A stretch of DNA of 64,000 nucleotides from Lunularia cruciata (lineage: Eukaryota > Streptophyta > Marchantiopsida > Lunulariales > Lunulariaceae): the NCBI GenBank assembly GCA_948567375.1, contig OX419761.1, positions 17,212,243-17,276,242 on the forward strand, in the 5' to 3' direction. The position numbers and the translations under genes are program-made. The notes beneath the pieces were generated by a model. That model worked only from the letters and a program-made list of their open reading frames with translations, made no database searches and was not told the DNA's origin. This document shows, in pieces, positions 1-12,245 of the stretch. Each line of letters begins with the position of its first letter. The first letter of the stretch is position 1.

Positions 1-239
1 ATTTGGACTTCATGTGAAAAACCATTCAGAATTATGTTTCTCCGTAATGTGATTTTCCGTTTGAATTTTTCGAGCCAATCTATCCCGAAACATAAATTAA
101 CGCTAAACAAAATCTGAAATTCTAGCGACCAAGTACATATCACGTTCCTGCCTACTTTTCCTTAATTTGAGTTGCCTACTTCAACCTTGGGTTGTTTACT
201 TTGGACATTTTTGGTTAAGACGGGGGATCTTGGTATGTA

Positions 240-1010
240 AAATAGTACCTGGAGTTAGTAAAGGTGATCGCGTAGAAAAAACGAAGGAGGGGAAGGCCCC
301 ATCAAGCTGTACAAGGGAGAGAAAACCAGGTAAAACGGGGCTAAACCCCAATAGAGTCTATATGAGAAATCTGCTCTACTGCACCTAAGATATCCGAATT
401 ATGCAAGTCGTACAGTCTACACACAATTGGAGTATCCGAAGAAATATCACCTAATGTGATTGCTCGCCTATGGATTGCACCAATCAATGCACTCTGTAGA
501 GCAATGGACACACACGGTCTAAAATATACTACAAAGTATGAGAATGAGAGTGATACCCTATCGCCTATCATGATAAGTCTTGCGCACTCCCTGATCAATG
601 TGTCTAACGTCGTGTCCATTGCTCCATATAACTCCAAGGCTAGAGGAACAAAGAGGTGACCTCGCTGCATGCCCCTATACTTGGAGACCTTGCGACCTAC
701 TGTTGCACTCGCCACCCATCCAAGGAGATGGGTAATCACTCCCTCCGAAACTGTATCCCGTATAAGGTCCATAATCACGACATATGCTACTATCACTTGA
801 TCATATCGGACCAAGTATAAGTCTGCCCTGACACATGTCATCTACATACGAACGCTCTGGCCAAACCAAGTATCCACTCTCTTGTGCTATAGCAAACATT
901 ATGTCCCTAATAGCATCATGGGTAGCTATCCTCTGTCCTCCAAATAGACACCGTTTCATGTGAACCATTGCCGCATCTAGTGGTGTAGAACCACCCTCAC
1001 AAGTCCCCAG
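240..1010 (-). pseudogene. R2-like non-LTR retrotransposon, C-terminal endonuclease fragment (copy F3)
   Basis: Minus-strand remnant of the C-terminal part of an R2-like element. Reading down from about 1000 it shows a degraded zinc-knuckle region (H-x3-C ending MVHMKRC), then FGGQRIATHDAIRDIMFAIA, then a core resembling the restriction-like endonuclease of R2-type elements (RADLYLVRYDQVIVAYVV, where active relatives have the pattern [KR]-x-D-x(12)-V-D-V). The conserved tail SKYRGMQRGHLFVPLALELYG and an arginine-rich region follow. The same protein is seen at 49.7-50.4 kb and its end at 10.9-11.2 kb. The reading frame changes near position 830, between the knuckle part and the endonuclease part, so the copy is dead. 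Nucleotide similarity to the other two copies continues past the stop codon to about 250, which suggests a shared 3' UTR. Confidence 0.75.
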
Positions 1011-1012
1011 AT

Positions 1013-1074
1013 GGTGAGGGGAAAAGAGTACAAGACACAAACCGGTGAGGGGAAAAGAGTACAAGACACAAACC
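1013..1074. repeat. 31-bp tandem duplication
   Basis: Two identical head-to-tail copies of a 31-bp unit beginning GGTGAGGGGAAAAGAG occupy 1013-1043 and 1044-1074, at the broken edge of the R2-like fragment. It may be a scar of the rearrangement that truncated that copy. Confidence 0.9.
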
Positions 1075-1893
1075 GGTGCAAATGGAACATTGAGCGCAAG
1101 GCCCAAAAGAACCACCCGGCCAAGAAAAAACACACCCAAATAGGGCCTGAAGATGCCCAAAGACAAAAGACAATCCAACGAGAAACAACTAAGGGATTAA
1201 ACTAAAACGAGTGTAGTCTAAGACCATAACTCGAAGTTTAGAAAGTCAGAGCTTACGTGAGCGCCATACTGTACTTCATATGAGCGAATCGCGAAAGCAG
1301 CATAGCAGACCAGAGTGCGCGAATTGCCAGGTCATTTCGTCTTAAGATTGCGTTCCGGAGAGAGCGAGGTTAAAAGCCAGTACTGGTACAGTCACTGCTC
1401 GGAAAACTCCGACAAGGAGCGTGACTCGTTCCTGCAAAGGAGAGTTGCTGACTCGAAGTATCTGGTGGGTTCACAGGAATCTTCGAGTAATCTCGCTAAT
1501 CTCGTGACCATTCACGGCTATTTTAGCGAGACAGCAATCAAGATCGGTCGGTGGACACTATCACGAGAAAATTTTAGAGTTAGATTCAGACGGAGGTTGG
1601 TTTTGGTCTTCACTCTGTTGTGTGAAGTTCTTTCGGTTTCGTTCAAGCGGAAGGGGATGAGGGGGACAAGATTAGCTACGTTTGAATGTTGCACCGTTGG
1701 CAGTTCCATTCTCCAGGTGGACCTGGGGTAAATGGATGACGAAACTCCCGCATTGGTTTAGACGTCGCCGGCGGCTGTCGGGAACATAAATCTACCGACG
1801 ATCATCTGCTAGTCAGTAGGAGCGTCTGGGCCATACCGTACAAAAAGTGCCCATCACTGATTCGACAAGTACTGATGGGAAGCTGTCCTTAAG

Positions 1894-1899
1894 CACGTG
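1894..1899. promoter_or_regulatory. G-box core CACGTG
   Basis: CACGTG in the context GCACGTGTC, a typical plant bZIP/bHLH site. A second core is at 2278-2283. Function depends on a nearby gene, which I could not identify. Confidence 0.3.
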
Positions 1900-2277
1900 T
1901 CAATATGCCATAGGGTTGGACCTGGATTAGGCCCCGAGCTTCCTGCTTGGGACGCGTGTTTACGGTCGTGGGGCTGCGATGTACTCTCATTTCGATGCTC
2001 TGCAACACGAATGCGTATTCGACAAGTGTTTGTCCAGCCTGAACAGTTAACAGTCCAAGTTAAGAAAAGATGCCAACTCCTTTCTAAACACGCGTCCTCC
2101 CCATCGGGGTCCAGCCAGGCTTTCCAGCTGGTGAAGAAAAGAAACCAAGGTTTCAAGGTACAGATACTCCGACCCAGTGGATGGTGGATGAGAGAAACGG
2201 ACCAACTGGGGACCTCCAGTCAGGTGTTAAGATGGGAACATCGTGGGTGTCCCACTTGGCACGTCGTGTTTGATTGA

Positions 2278-2283
2278 CACGTG
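2278..2283. promoter_or_regulatory. G-box core CACGTG (ABRE-like)
   Basis: CACGTG inside GACACGTGTT, matching the ABRE/G-box consensus on both strands. No recognised transcript start lies nearby, so the role is uncertain. Confidence 0.3.
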
Positions 2284-3162
2284 TTTTTTCCCAAGCTGAT
2301 CCTTCCCTCCGTCATTGGTGCATTTCGTCCCTTTCATGTCCGTCCGTCACTCTCCATAACCGCAACGCTGGCCCGGCGTCCATGTCCATTGCCTAGGAGC
2401 TTTCCTGGGGAGGTCCCATACGGTACCCTTCGAAATAGAACTTGCCTAGCCCTTTTCCACCTAAAATAGCCTACAGAGGGTTTTTGTTACGAGGCATTGA
2501 AACCACCAGGGTTTGATTGACCCTGACCTAACCCGTCGGGTACTGGGGGCCCGCATTTACGAAGTACAAACTCCCGCCCACCTGTTAACTACGTATTCGG
2601 CGGGAACCGGAGAAGCTGGTGACCTTCGACGTGGAAAAGGGCTCTCAGTCGGTTATAGAATGCGTTTCCTTGTGTCAAAAGTGAGCCCCAAGAAAAGTTG
2701 GTCCCAAACCTCTGATCTGCTGCCCTGCTCAGCGTTACCTTTTTCCCCGCGGTGTGCTTTTTCCTTCACGCTGCAGACAGTGCAGGTCCAGCGCACATTT
2801 GGATTGGTGTGGTAGCCGGTCCCACGCTGCCCGCGACCTCGATAGCTCCTTGTGTACTCCGTATTCCGACACCTGTGAAGGCTGCGGTGGTGCCCCTGAA
2901 ATTTCCGCACCGAAAAAGAACCGAAAGATGTTCCTTTCTGGGATTCCATCCTTTACCTTTTTATATTCTCAAAAGCTCCCCTTTCGGCAATCACCGGTGG
3001 TCTTCACCGGTCGCAGCCCGTCCCTACCTTGTACTGGCAGCTTTCCAGGTGGAAAACGATGGAAGTGTGAGCGTGAAGCCGAAGCGGGGAGACGTGGTTT
3101 CTTACTGTAAAGAGAAACAGGTTCTTTATACCGAGAGTGAAGATAGAGCTGCTGCTGGTACG

Positions 3163-3195
3163 GAAAAAGAAAAGAAAAGAAAAGAAAAGAAAAAC
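3163..3195. repeat. (AAAAG)n microsatellite
   Basis: About six copies of the pentamer AAAAG within a longer purine-rich plus-strand stretch (roughly 3140-3260). Confidence 0.9.
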
Positions 3196-3299
3196 ACAAA
3201 CAGACGGGCGCAAGAGAAGAAACAAACCGAGAAAGACAGCGGACGAGATAATGTAGGAAATCGAGGGAGTGCAAAATGATAGTGTAGATGGAAATAATA

Positions 3300-6200
3300 G
3301 TAAAATATGTTGGGGATATGAAGGAGCATTGAAGAAACAAACGAGCATGGGCAACCTCTAAAAATAAAAGGAGAGCAATGGTATACATAAGGGGGAAAAA
3401 AATGTGGTTGTAGTAGGATCATTTGCCCTCTTCTGACTGTTACTTTAGATTACTATAAATGAGTAAATTTGGGCTTTAAGATTACTTTGTGTTATCCAGA
3501 CATTCAGAGTCAGGTGCAGGGGGACATGTTGACAATTGTCCAGCTACTACTCTTATCGAGGTCCATGGGGTCCCTATGACAATTCAAAGAGTTCCATCAG
3601 ATATTTGGACTTTTGGGTGACACATTAACTAGGAGTTTTCCAATAAGTGCAATTTGGAACGTCAATTTGACGTTCCAACTTGCACATTATTCTGATGCTA
3701 GTGGCCTAGATATTTGGGAACAAGCTGGAAAGAGAACTGATGCCTATGGCTGTGCTACTCTTGCTATGTGTGAAGTATCTTAAGGATTTGAGCTCTAGGG
3801 ATCTATGTGGTCATCGGATGGGAACGGTGTGTAAAAGTACTAAGCATTCGGGAAGTTGGAAACGTCTTGGAGCTTATGTTCAAAGGAAATGGGTCTAGAT
3901 TTTGCTCACCCAGAAAGACCTAAGCTAAGCTAAGGAAAGCAAAGGAAGAAGAACAGTCAGTTTTGAGATATGATGAACGGAAGTTGATTGCCAAAATAAA
4001 CTTTTCTGGCCCAAATCTTTCCTACCATTTTTGTACACGTTTTCCATTCAGAAGCAAGAGGAAAAAGCTGAAAACTGGTTCTAAAGTATGTGCACATCTA
4101 GGGCACTTTTTTGCGAAGAAGTAGTCTAACTCAAGACGCTTCAAACCCCACGCGTATATTATTCTATGTTATGTGAAATATCAAAGAATGTTTTACAAGA
4201 ACATCTATCGTTTTCCATGACTCTCACCGAAGAAATTGCAACTACACCATTTTGCAGCATCTATTATAAATTAACAAGGTCATTCATACTTTTACTTTAA
4301 CTTGTCCATCTTTACGTTATGAACTCCTTTCCTCCATAAATATCTAAATTGCATTATCTGTTCTTCTTGAAGGTATGTTCCAAGTTCTATCTATGTGGGT
4401 TTGAAATTTTTTGGCTTTTGTCATATATTCATAATCTAAATGAGTCACAAGCGTTGTCTTTAATCACATCTTAAATTATTTTTTACGTGGTGATAATCTA
4501 AATTGGAAAGTAAATTTGGATTTGCTTACAAAGTAGACGTTTATTTAGTGTATATTAATGCATGATTGTGCATCTGCTTAGCATAGTTAGTCAGCATATT
4601 TTTATGAATACACACCACACCATATATAGTACAAAATCATGATATGAAAGATGCTCTTCTATGATAATGTTCTTAGTTCAATGGAAAGGCCGCCAACTAG
4701 CATTGATATAACAACAAGATATTAAAATTACTAGAGAGAGTTCAATCGGATGCTTGCCCGTCATGAACTTAAGATTTAAGATGCACAACATGTCAATGGA
4801 TTTGGAAATTCCTTGATGTCATCATTTAGAACACTGGATAGCCAGAGAATTCCCGATATATAGTATTAAATTATGACTCTGGTTGTCCACTTTGCTATCT
4901 CGAATTGGTTTGTGTGGCGTATACTAAGGCGTATTTCAATTCGTTGATAAGATTATTGCAGATCTTTCTCATCATATTTCACAAATGAAAAAAATTACTC
5001 TCTTTATGACGACAAGCAGAAAGGATATATTTCCTCAAATGACTCAAGCAATCCAATTCAGGAGATTGATCGAAGATCTTGTATATTAAAAACCTGGAAT
5101 CGAGTATTGATTTTTTGATGCTTTATTCGTATTGCAATTACTCACCAATTCACATTTTCTTTCATTTCGTTATGTATAACACATATCAACTGTAGATACA
5201 TAAAAAGTCTTGATAATTCTTGAAATATTCCTAGGGAATCCTCTCAGGACTGTCAGTTTCTATCCTCTGGAGGTGAAAGTAGAAAATGATCAGAGTGAGA
5301 TGTCTCAATCATTTACAGCTTTATTTCGCATTTGGACTTTCCCGTCCAAGGGTCAAAATTGTCGTCTCATCAAACGAGCAAACCGTGGTAGGCATATTGA
5401 GTGAAGAATCTATATGATGGCTTTTATTCTAGATGTAGGTGTGTAGCCTTTATTGTGGTTACTCCGATCAATTTATAGCTCACATTATTTAAATTGTTAA
5501 ATAAAAAAATAGAATGTTTGGAAAGAGAAGTTTCATACCTCAAGCAAGAGTGAATAAAGAAATCATATTAATCCAAATTAATTTTAATTATTCTATTTCT
5601 GTTCGGTGGGTCTTTGGGGTGCAGTCAATCCAAATTCGAATCCAGGCAGCGAAGACTTCCTAAGAACCCATTTTCTACTGAGCAAATTCATGTGGTTTGT
5701 CCGAAACAGAAGCAGTAACTTGGGCCCTATAGATGAAACCCATCCATGGAATATTTCATTATTGGCAAAGTTCACTTGTCGGTCCACTGGGCTTGTGGGT
5801 GAAAGTAATGCGGAACCGACCCAAGTCTTACAGTATACTTTAAAGGTCACAACCCCGAGGTCATAATCCCATGAAAACTTGACGGGCCCCAGTATCAAGA
5901 AAATCTGGAAGTGATCTAAAGTATGACAACCAGAACGGATAAGTGAAATTGAAAAGACTGAGGAGAATCTTCACTGTTAGAAGAAGCAGTACGTCCCAAT
6001 CACACAACTCGTTGCTTGATTGGGTAGTACTGGACTACTGGAACGGGGACCACAAGGAGCGAAGAGAAACAGGGCCAAGATGGGCACTGCTGTATACTAG
6101 ATCAGTTTTGCTTACACGAGATACTTGCCGGCTATGGTGGCTGGAAGTTGTGAGTAACTGTCGGCGGTGAGAGACTGAGATAAGCTCGTTCTGCAGTATC

Positions 6201-7200
6201 GAGCCAGAAGTAAGCTGGACCAATTGAGACCCTTCACCATGGCCTGTGGCTCAGGTCCTTCTTTCCTTCTTCCAGCCCTTCTTTCAGGCTGTCTTTCAAA
6301 GGCAGAGGTGGCCTTGCCTAAATCCTCTCAGACAAAGCTTGCATTTGAACTGTAGCATAAGTGGAAATAGGTGAGTTCTGATCTGTATGCGGGACCAACA
6401 CTACTGTAAATGTTGCGGTTTGATGATTCGATAACTTCACAGAACGAGAATAGTTCAGGTCATTTTTTGAAGTGTCAGATCTATACTTGCAAAGCGGAGC
6501 GTAAATACGTCCACAGTTAGTGCTCCCACTTTCTTTGGCAGTTCCTCTGCTCCTCACATGCTTTGTTTTTCTCGTTCCATTCTTTGTACTATGTTTCGGT
6601 ACACGACTCTGTTTGGTTTCTAATCTATGTGGATCTTGAATAAGGTATGGTGAATCTCAAACAGCGGGACTATGTTGAAGTTATGAGATTCAGGTTGGAT
6701 GAATCTTACAGAAAATCAACCTGAGATGTCTTGGATTCTCAGCCGATTCTCTGATCCAAACCACCAGGATCTTGGTAGGGTATCAGATGATTAGTTGAAG
6801 ACATTCTCTGTAGCAGATTTCCAAATACAGGATCCATCAAATAGAATGTGGAGTTTCATGATACTCAAAATAGTCAAACTCGGAGATTTTGCAGGCATGA
6901 AATCGTACCCGCACTTTATTGCTGTGAACCAAGCCATAAGCAAAGATGTTCATTGGATTATTCCAGTGGAGTACTACCCCAAAAATAAGCAAGCCCTCAA
7001 CTAGATTGAGTATCATCAGGAAATATCTTGGTAGAAAATATGTTTTCCCTAAATTTTCCCCTAAAACTGAACTAATTGCTCGAGTAGTGCCTATCCTCTG
7101 GTCTTCTGTTGTTTCGTTCCTGTGTCAGAAAAGGAATAAATCAAGTACAGATGCAGAAGGAACCAAGGATCTGTGTTCTGAAAACTTTAGCAGGAGTTTC
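3300..7200. other. No recognised gene
   Basis: Mostly AT-rich to about 5.6 kb, more balanced from 5.6 to 7.2 kb. No frame gives a recognisable protein. The part just below 7211 is the likely 3' UTR and downstream flank of the lipase gene. The only clear structure is the palindrome at 3647-3685. A TTCGAATCC at about 5635 resembles a tRNA T-loop, but no tRNA could be folded around it. Confidence 0.5.
3647..3685. repeat. 39-bp near-perfect palindrome centred on ACGTCA/TGACGT
   Basis: Two 19-bp arms around one central base (3666), with a single mismatch (3653/3679). The inner ten base pairs read GGAACGTCAA and TTGACGTTCC, so each arm carries a TGACG/ACGTCA motif of the kind bound by TGA-type bZIP factors. 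No gene is evident nearby. Confidence 0.85.
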
Positions 7201-7210
7201 TTACATATAT

Positions 7211-9627
7211 TTACGTTTTTTCACTACTCCTTTGGCCAGTCATACTATCAACCCTCTCCTGCAACTCCTTCGGCCAGTCGTATGTCTGCGAGTTCACGAA
7301 CTAATCAGTGATCAGTGAAAGGTCATGCAAGGAACTCAAGATGTGCATATCGGCAACAGTGCTGCTACCTTTAAATGTTTCGCCATCTTTAGCACAGAAT
7401 GATCAGTAGCTGTGCCTGAAGATGAGAAAATGATGTTTTCAAACCGACGCTTGGCGGATTCCACCACACGCACTTGGATCGGCAAGTAATGGTGAACACC
7501 AGGTTGTTTGTAAACTACATGATTAATTTGTCCCGGTGGATACAAGCGGTATACGTCGTCAGGGGACTTCTGCTTCCAGCTCTGTTTTAACCAGTAAAAG
7601 AAAAGTACAACCGTTGTCCTGTTCAGACCAGACAAAGGTTAGATACATATTCCTGGCGAAGATTGCCTATTGCAGACAAAGAAGGTGGAGGAAGTCCTAC
7701 TTACAGTGCTACTGTGGCCATAAATGCGTTCTTAACAGAAGACGTGGAGATTCTTGGAAGAAAATCATCCTGCATTGACCAAAGACCAGCAGGTACGGCA
7801 TCAGTGCTGATCGACAGGGTTAAGAACATGAGGGAAATTGAACCTTCAATCACTACAGAGTCCTGGACAAGAGCTGAGATGCACTCTACTTCTGGAGATC
7901 ATGATCCTGCATTACTGACTTTAGTAATTGAACATACAGGAATTTAAGTAGGATGTCGAGTCATACCACAGCACCAAGCTATTTTTACCAACTGAGACTC
8001 TTCTGTGCAATCCATGCCCTGTTCAAAGCTAGTGGTCGCAGGTAGTTACAATTTGGACCAAAATGTATCTAAGGATTGTGTAGCAGAATCCTTGTGACAA
8101 AAGAGGAAGTGCACCTGCCTGATAAATCACACTATGTATATTCGGTGCATACTTGATGGCCAAATCGAGCGACATGACTCTCGGAGGAGCAATAGGGTAG
8201 GCACGAATAAGTTCGGGCAGAATTCCACCAATCGCACCGGGATCTTCCAAAAGAAGAGCTGTGAAAATAGAAGCAACTCCAGCGCCTAAGGAATGGCCTA
8301 CAATGGAGAGTCTATACCTGCATTTCCAGCACCTTGAGTCAAAACTTATATTCCTATCACCTTAAAGAGTCTTTATTAACAAAGATGCACAAATAAGTAA
8401 CTCTTTAGGGATTTCGACCGCACCTACACAAAACTTATCTTCACCTCAATGGGAGTCGTTGAGATTAACGATATTCATGATTGTCGCCCTTGCTAGACAT
8501 AGTTTCTAAGTTCAACATATACAATCAAGTTGCCGAAAACAGATGTAATCATCTCAATGCGTGCGTAGCTGTACGAGTAACTGAACAACCAAAACTTACT
8601 TCACCTAGTTTAAATATTCTCATAACAAGTTGCCTTCTAAGAACGGGACCACCAGCAAAAGTGCAGAAGAGGCGCTTCACAAGCGTGCAACGGTGCCAAG
8701 GAGCGGGTTATTGCAAGCACGAGTATGACACTAGATCTGACTTGTTGAGTCGTGCCTACCCTTCGTGCTTAAGAAGTTCCTCTTTAAGAACTCGAGCCAC
8801 ATTTTCTATACACCAATTAGCAGACCTGAACATGCCCTGGTGAAGGTATCCGCCTTTAAAGTGCTACACAGTAACACAAAGAGCAAACTATGCACATTAG
8901 CGAAGTGCTGTATCAGCGGGGCAGTTTTCAATATCTACCATTCTAAATTCTGCTGCAAAGGTGGCAGGCCAAGACATTGCCAGAAAAATATGCGAAGTAT
9001 CATATTTTACTCAAGATGTCGCGTGCGTAGCATGATCAAGAAAACTAATGAGCAATTCAAAGAATTTGTCCATATTATCTGGGATTCTTGAACAGGAAGT
9101 AATGCACACACACCTCTTCACCTTTGTGATTATTCATCAAGGAAATGTAGTCACTCTTGTGGAGAAGATTTAGTCCTCGTAAATACATGGCCACCTCCCG
9201 TCTTTCATCATCAACACAAATGAAGTAGGGTGGGCAATGACCATCTTCAGCAGAAGGTCGATCAAATTTCACTACAGTTCTTTTGTCAAACTTCGGCTCG
9301 TGCTCCCGTATGAGCTCTTCAAGCTCATCAAGGTCTCTGGCATATGCTCCGAGAACCTGAAAATGAAAGGAGAATAAAATACATGCCTCCCATGTGGAAC
9401 AATTCATCAGCATTCATTCACAAACGATAAATTGCAGAAAATCTTACCCGTATGGAATGGACAAGAATTTCGAAGACTTCATCTGGTGAGGCGAGGGGGC
9501 AGCCGGTTGAATCATAAGATCCCTGCCAACAACAGACTGTGCAACAGACACTGCAACCTTGAACTGGAGGCTGATAATCCTCCCCCGCCTTATACCAGGT
9601 CTCTAACCTTCTCGCTTCTCTTGACAT
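7211..9627 (-). CDS. Class-3 lipase (mono/diacylglycerol lipase-like), seven exons
   Basis: Predicted exons on the minus strand: 9627-9448, 9356-9122, 8853-8760, 8317-8119, 7769-7705, 7579-7369, 7285-7211. They join in phase to 352 residues with no internal stop. The ATG at 9627 has an in-frame TAG two codons upstream. The protein matches the plant sn-1-specific diacylglycerol lipase / 'calmodulin-binding heat-shock protein' type. After a Cys-rich N-terminus come REVAMYLRGLNL and KGGYLHQGMFRSANW, then the nucleophile elbow GHSLG (Ser179), APPRVMSLDLA (probable Asp221), DDFLPR (237-242), and a C-terminal block with LYPPGQINHVVY and ATDHSVL (His318 as triad candidate). Such enzymes hydrolyse acyl ester bonds of acylglycerols, usually at membranes. 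At 352 residues it is shorter than many relatives, lacking their long C-terminal tail. The intron after exon 4 seems to use a GC donor (CAG|GCAGGT). All other introns are GT-AG. The terminal exon is the least certain part. Confidence 0.85.
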
Positions 9628-10925
9628 CTTCTAACTCGTCTCCAAAACTTTTCACTTGCACATGTCTTCTTCCACAGCTCCACTACTCTTGACGCCCAGA
9701 ATAGTCAAGTACCCACCATGTTCCTATCCACTGAAGAAAATTTGAAGCACAGCCTTGTACGCTCTCCCCTAGATGTCAAAATTGGGGCACGTCGCTAACA
9801 TAAAGTTGTATGACAGGGACATTGAGTGCGGAAATCGAAACAACTCTCAGAAGAGAGGAGTAAACAATTTGAATTGCTGAGTAGCAATGAGCTCCTGAAA
9901 ACAACCCACATGCAACGCTGCTGCTACAAACTGCGACACGGAATCCAATCCAAACGAAATGTCGCCCGTCACTACAGGCGAGTATCACGAAGAGATGAGA
10001 CTCGCCTACAAAGATCGGATCGTCACGTCTCAGAACGACTTCACGTGAGGGACGTTACTACGAAAAATTTCAAAAGTAGGAGCATTTCAGTTCAAAGTGG
10101 AATTAGAAACGTCCAGGTGTATGGTACTGTGGCACCCTTCAGATGCTCGAAATCCCCTACGAAAAGATGGAGGTCCTTCAAAATTCAGTTGCTGACTAGC
10201 AGGCAAAGACGAACTCCGTTGTCTGGTTGACTATCTTCCTGGTCCCACTGGTCAGTCACAGGCTTGATACTTTATCCATTCCTCTGCGTTTCAGTGATGT
10301 GAAATGTCCAGAATGTATGATGAGTGATGATGTGCTATCGTGTTTCAAGCTGTGATCCCTTGATAACGACCAGTTTACTCAGAAAGTCCATAAAACTGCA
10401 TTAATGTAATGCAGTTTAATCTAGAATGGATTATTTGATATTGATAGATAATCTAGACCGAGAAATGACGAGTTCCCTTCACTTCCGAGAAAATCTAGTA
10501 TACGAGAGCAGTGAAATATGTTGTGGTATAGTACTTTAGACAACTCAAGAAGAAAATTGCAAAGTCTGTCTAATAGAGTATAACAACTGAAGTAGAAAGT
10601 AGAAACAGAAGATTGCAATTTGGATTTGGTTTAACTGGACAAACGGGTTGGGTATAAGTTTGGATGATAGTGAAGATGAAAATGACACCATGGAGCTTTT
10701 GCTAAGGTGGTGGGAGTATTGTATTGTCTATGATATCCAGAACCATGAGTTTCTTTTTCTCTAACTTCTCAATTTATCACAAAATCTTTCAATGATCTTG
10801 ATTTGAAAAGTTCTAGGCAATTCGCTTGAATGGATGCAACTTCTTTCTATATTCTTGTGGATCTAATACAAGATCTTCATGTATATAATCATCAAGCATT
10901 TATAGGAAAGTAAAACCCTTGTGTG
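9628..10925. other. Upstream flank of the lipase gene; nothing else recognised
   Basis: Expected to hold the lipase promoter and 5' UTR (minus strand). A minus-strand open frame around 9776-9988 is hydrophobic but matches nothing known and does not splice convincingly to the lipase. A small inverted repeat (11-bp arms AAACTGCATTA and TAATGCAGTTT) lies at 10393-10417. Confidence 0.4.
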
Positions 10926-11222
10926 GGACTCTCATACTTTGTAACATATTTTAGACAGCTTGTGTCAATTGCTCTACAAAGTGCAATGGCTAGTGCAATC
11001 CCTACGAGAGCAATCACCATTAGATGATGTTTCTTTGGATGCTCCAATTGTGTGTAGACCGTACGACTTGCATAGCTCAGATATCTTAGGTGTGATAGGG
11101 CAGATTTCTCATATAGAATCTATTGGGGCTTAGCCCCATGTTACCTTTTTTGTCTCTCCCTTGTACGGCTTGATGGGGTCTTCCCATCCTTTGTTTTTCC
11201 TACGCGGTCGCCTTCTTCCTTT
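10926..11222 (+). pseudogene. R2-like retrotransposon 3' end fragment (copy F2)
   Basis: Closely matches the last part of the F copies at 240-1010 (minus) and 49.7-50.5 kb (plus). It contains the VSIALQSA arginine-rich segment, the LYDLHSSDILG-type tail (degraded) and the shared 3' flank with CTTGATGGGGTCTTCCCATC. Only the 3' end is present, as expected for a 5'-truncated non-LTR insertion. It abuts the Harbinger pseudogene with no visible gap. Confidence 0.7.
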
Positions 11223-12245
11223 GTGTGGGACCAATTAGCCATTGCTTTATCCAAGTTTGGTCACCATGGACATGGTACATGTGTTACAAAAATATTAAAT
11301 ATATGGGGAACTTGTGCCAGATCTACAATTGAATTCATAGACAAAGTGGTGATTGCTATCCTATCCATTTTGGGAAGGGAGGTGAGGTGGCCAGATCAAG
11401 AGGAAAGAAGAAGAAAATTTGCAATATTTGCAAAAAAGATTCTTGATTGCATGGTATTGGTAGATGAAACATTATTCCTATTAGTATTTTGATCAACAAT
11501 TGATAGAGAATTTTATCCTAGCCATAACAACTCCTATTCAATTAACATGCAAGTCATTTGTTATGATAAAAGAAGATAATAAATTTTATGGGAGGTAAGG
11601 GATTATGAGTTTTGGTTTGGTTCTTGTTATGTGCTTTTTGTCTCATTTGTTGTTGTTTAGAGCAATCATGATTAATCTTTGGTACTCATATTTTATTTTG
11701 TGTTAGTAGGAATGCCAGGTCATATAATGACATGACCTGCTTAAAGAAATCTCCATTGTGGAGTGATTTGAATTGTAGAGGAAGTTATAACTCTTTTTGA
11801 ATGAAAATAATATCTCTTGGGATTTGGGTTATATCTCAATGAATCATCTAGTGTTGTCTTTAAAGCAAGCCCAAATATAGGAGAAACCACCTCTTTATCA
11901 AATATGTGGCACAAAATTGTGTATTAAATGAGCATTATATAGGAGCGCTTAAAGAAAGTGACATTAGTTAAGAGAATTGAGAGTCTAGTTAAAGAATTCA
12001 AATACAAATCTAAATACAAATTGTTATTTATTGTAGTGAATCTCTATATGCATACTTTTACATAATATTTCAATCAATAGGTCTGATATATGGTTAGAGC
12101 AAGATGGTGACTTTATGGAGGAGATAGATATAGAAGGAATAGACCTTGGTCCTTCACTTGGGCTTGAACAAGGCAAAGAAATTAGAAATAGAATATTGTG
12201 TTACTATCTTGCTTTAAGTTTACAAATTGGCGGACTTTTAAATCC
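11223..12245 (+). pseudogene. PIF/Harbinger (HARBI1-like) transposase, decayed
   Basis: The plus-strand frame from 11223 reads as the N-terminal half of a Harbinger nuclease: LAIALSKFGHHGHG, a helix-turn-helix-like region, VRWPDQEERRRKF, then VDETLFLLVF (the first catalytic Asp motif, VDGT in active enzymes). After one stop it continues with NSYSINMQVICYDKRR, and beyond a possible 138-bp GT-AG intron (about 11590-11727) with RSYNDMTCLKKSPLW, corresponding to the PG..HD.R motif. Further on NEHYIGALKE (about 11925) matches the third acidic-motif region, and GDFMEEIDIEGIDLGPSLGL plus GKEIRNRILCYYLAL (12105-12225) match the C-terminus. Several stops and frameshifts make it non-functional. Such enzymes cut and paste DNA at short terminal inverted repeats; none were identified here. 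Confidence 0.7.

Larger units (their letters stand above)
1200..3300. other. Unassigned, GC-richer stretch with two G-boxes
   Basis: No protein family was recognised on either strand. Base composition is more balanced than in the surrounding repeats, and two G-box cores (CACGTG) lie at 1894-1899 and 2278-2283, the latter inside the palindrome ACACGTGT. A TATA-like TTTTTATATTC is at about 2955. The open frames at 1315-1731 and 1897-2277 (plus) show no domain and their codon use does not stand out. The stretch could be the promoter and 5' region of a gene whose body was lost or moved, but this is a guess. Confidence 0.35.

Noticed and set aside
2653..3422. Several overlapping long open frames on both strands near 2.7-3.4 kb
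   Set aside because: They arise from a purine-rich, low-complexity stretch and give Lys/Glu- or Phe/Ser-rich proteins without domains.
5630..5645. Possible tRNA (TTCGAATCC T-loop-like sequence)
   Set aside because: No acceptor, D or anticodon stem could be paired around it.
9776..9988. Hydrophobic minus-strand frame as a first, membrane-spanning exon of the lipase
   Set aside because: No good splice donor and acceptor joins it in phase, and an in-frame stop precedes the ATG at 9627.
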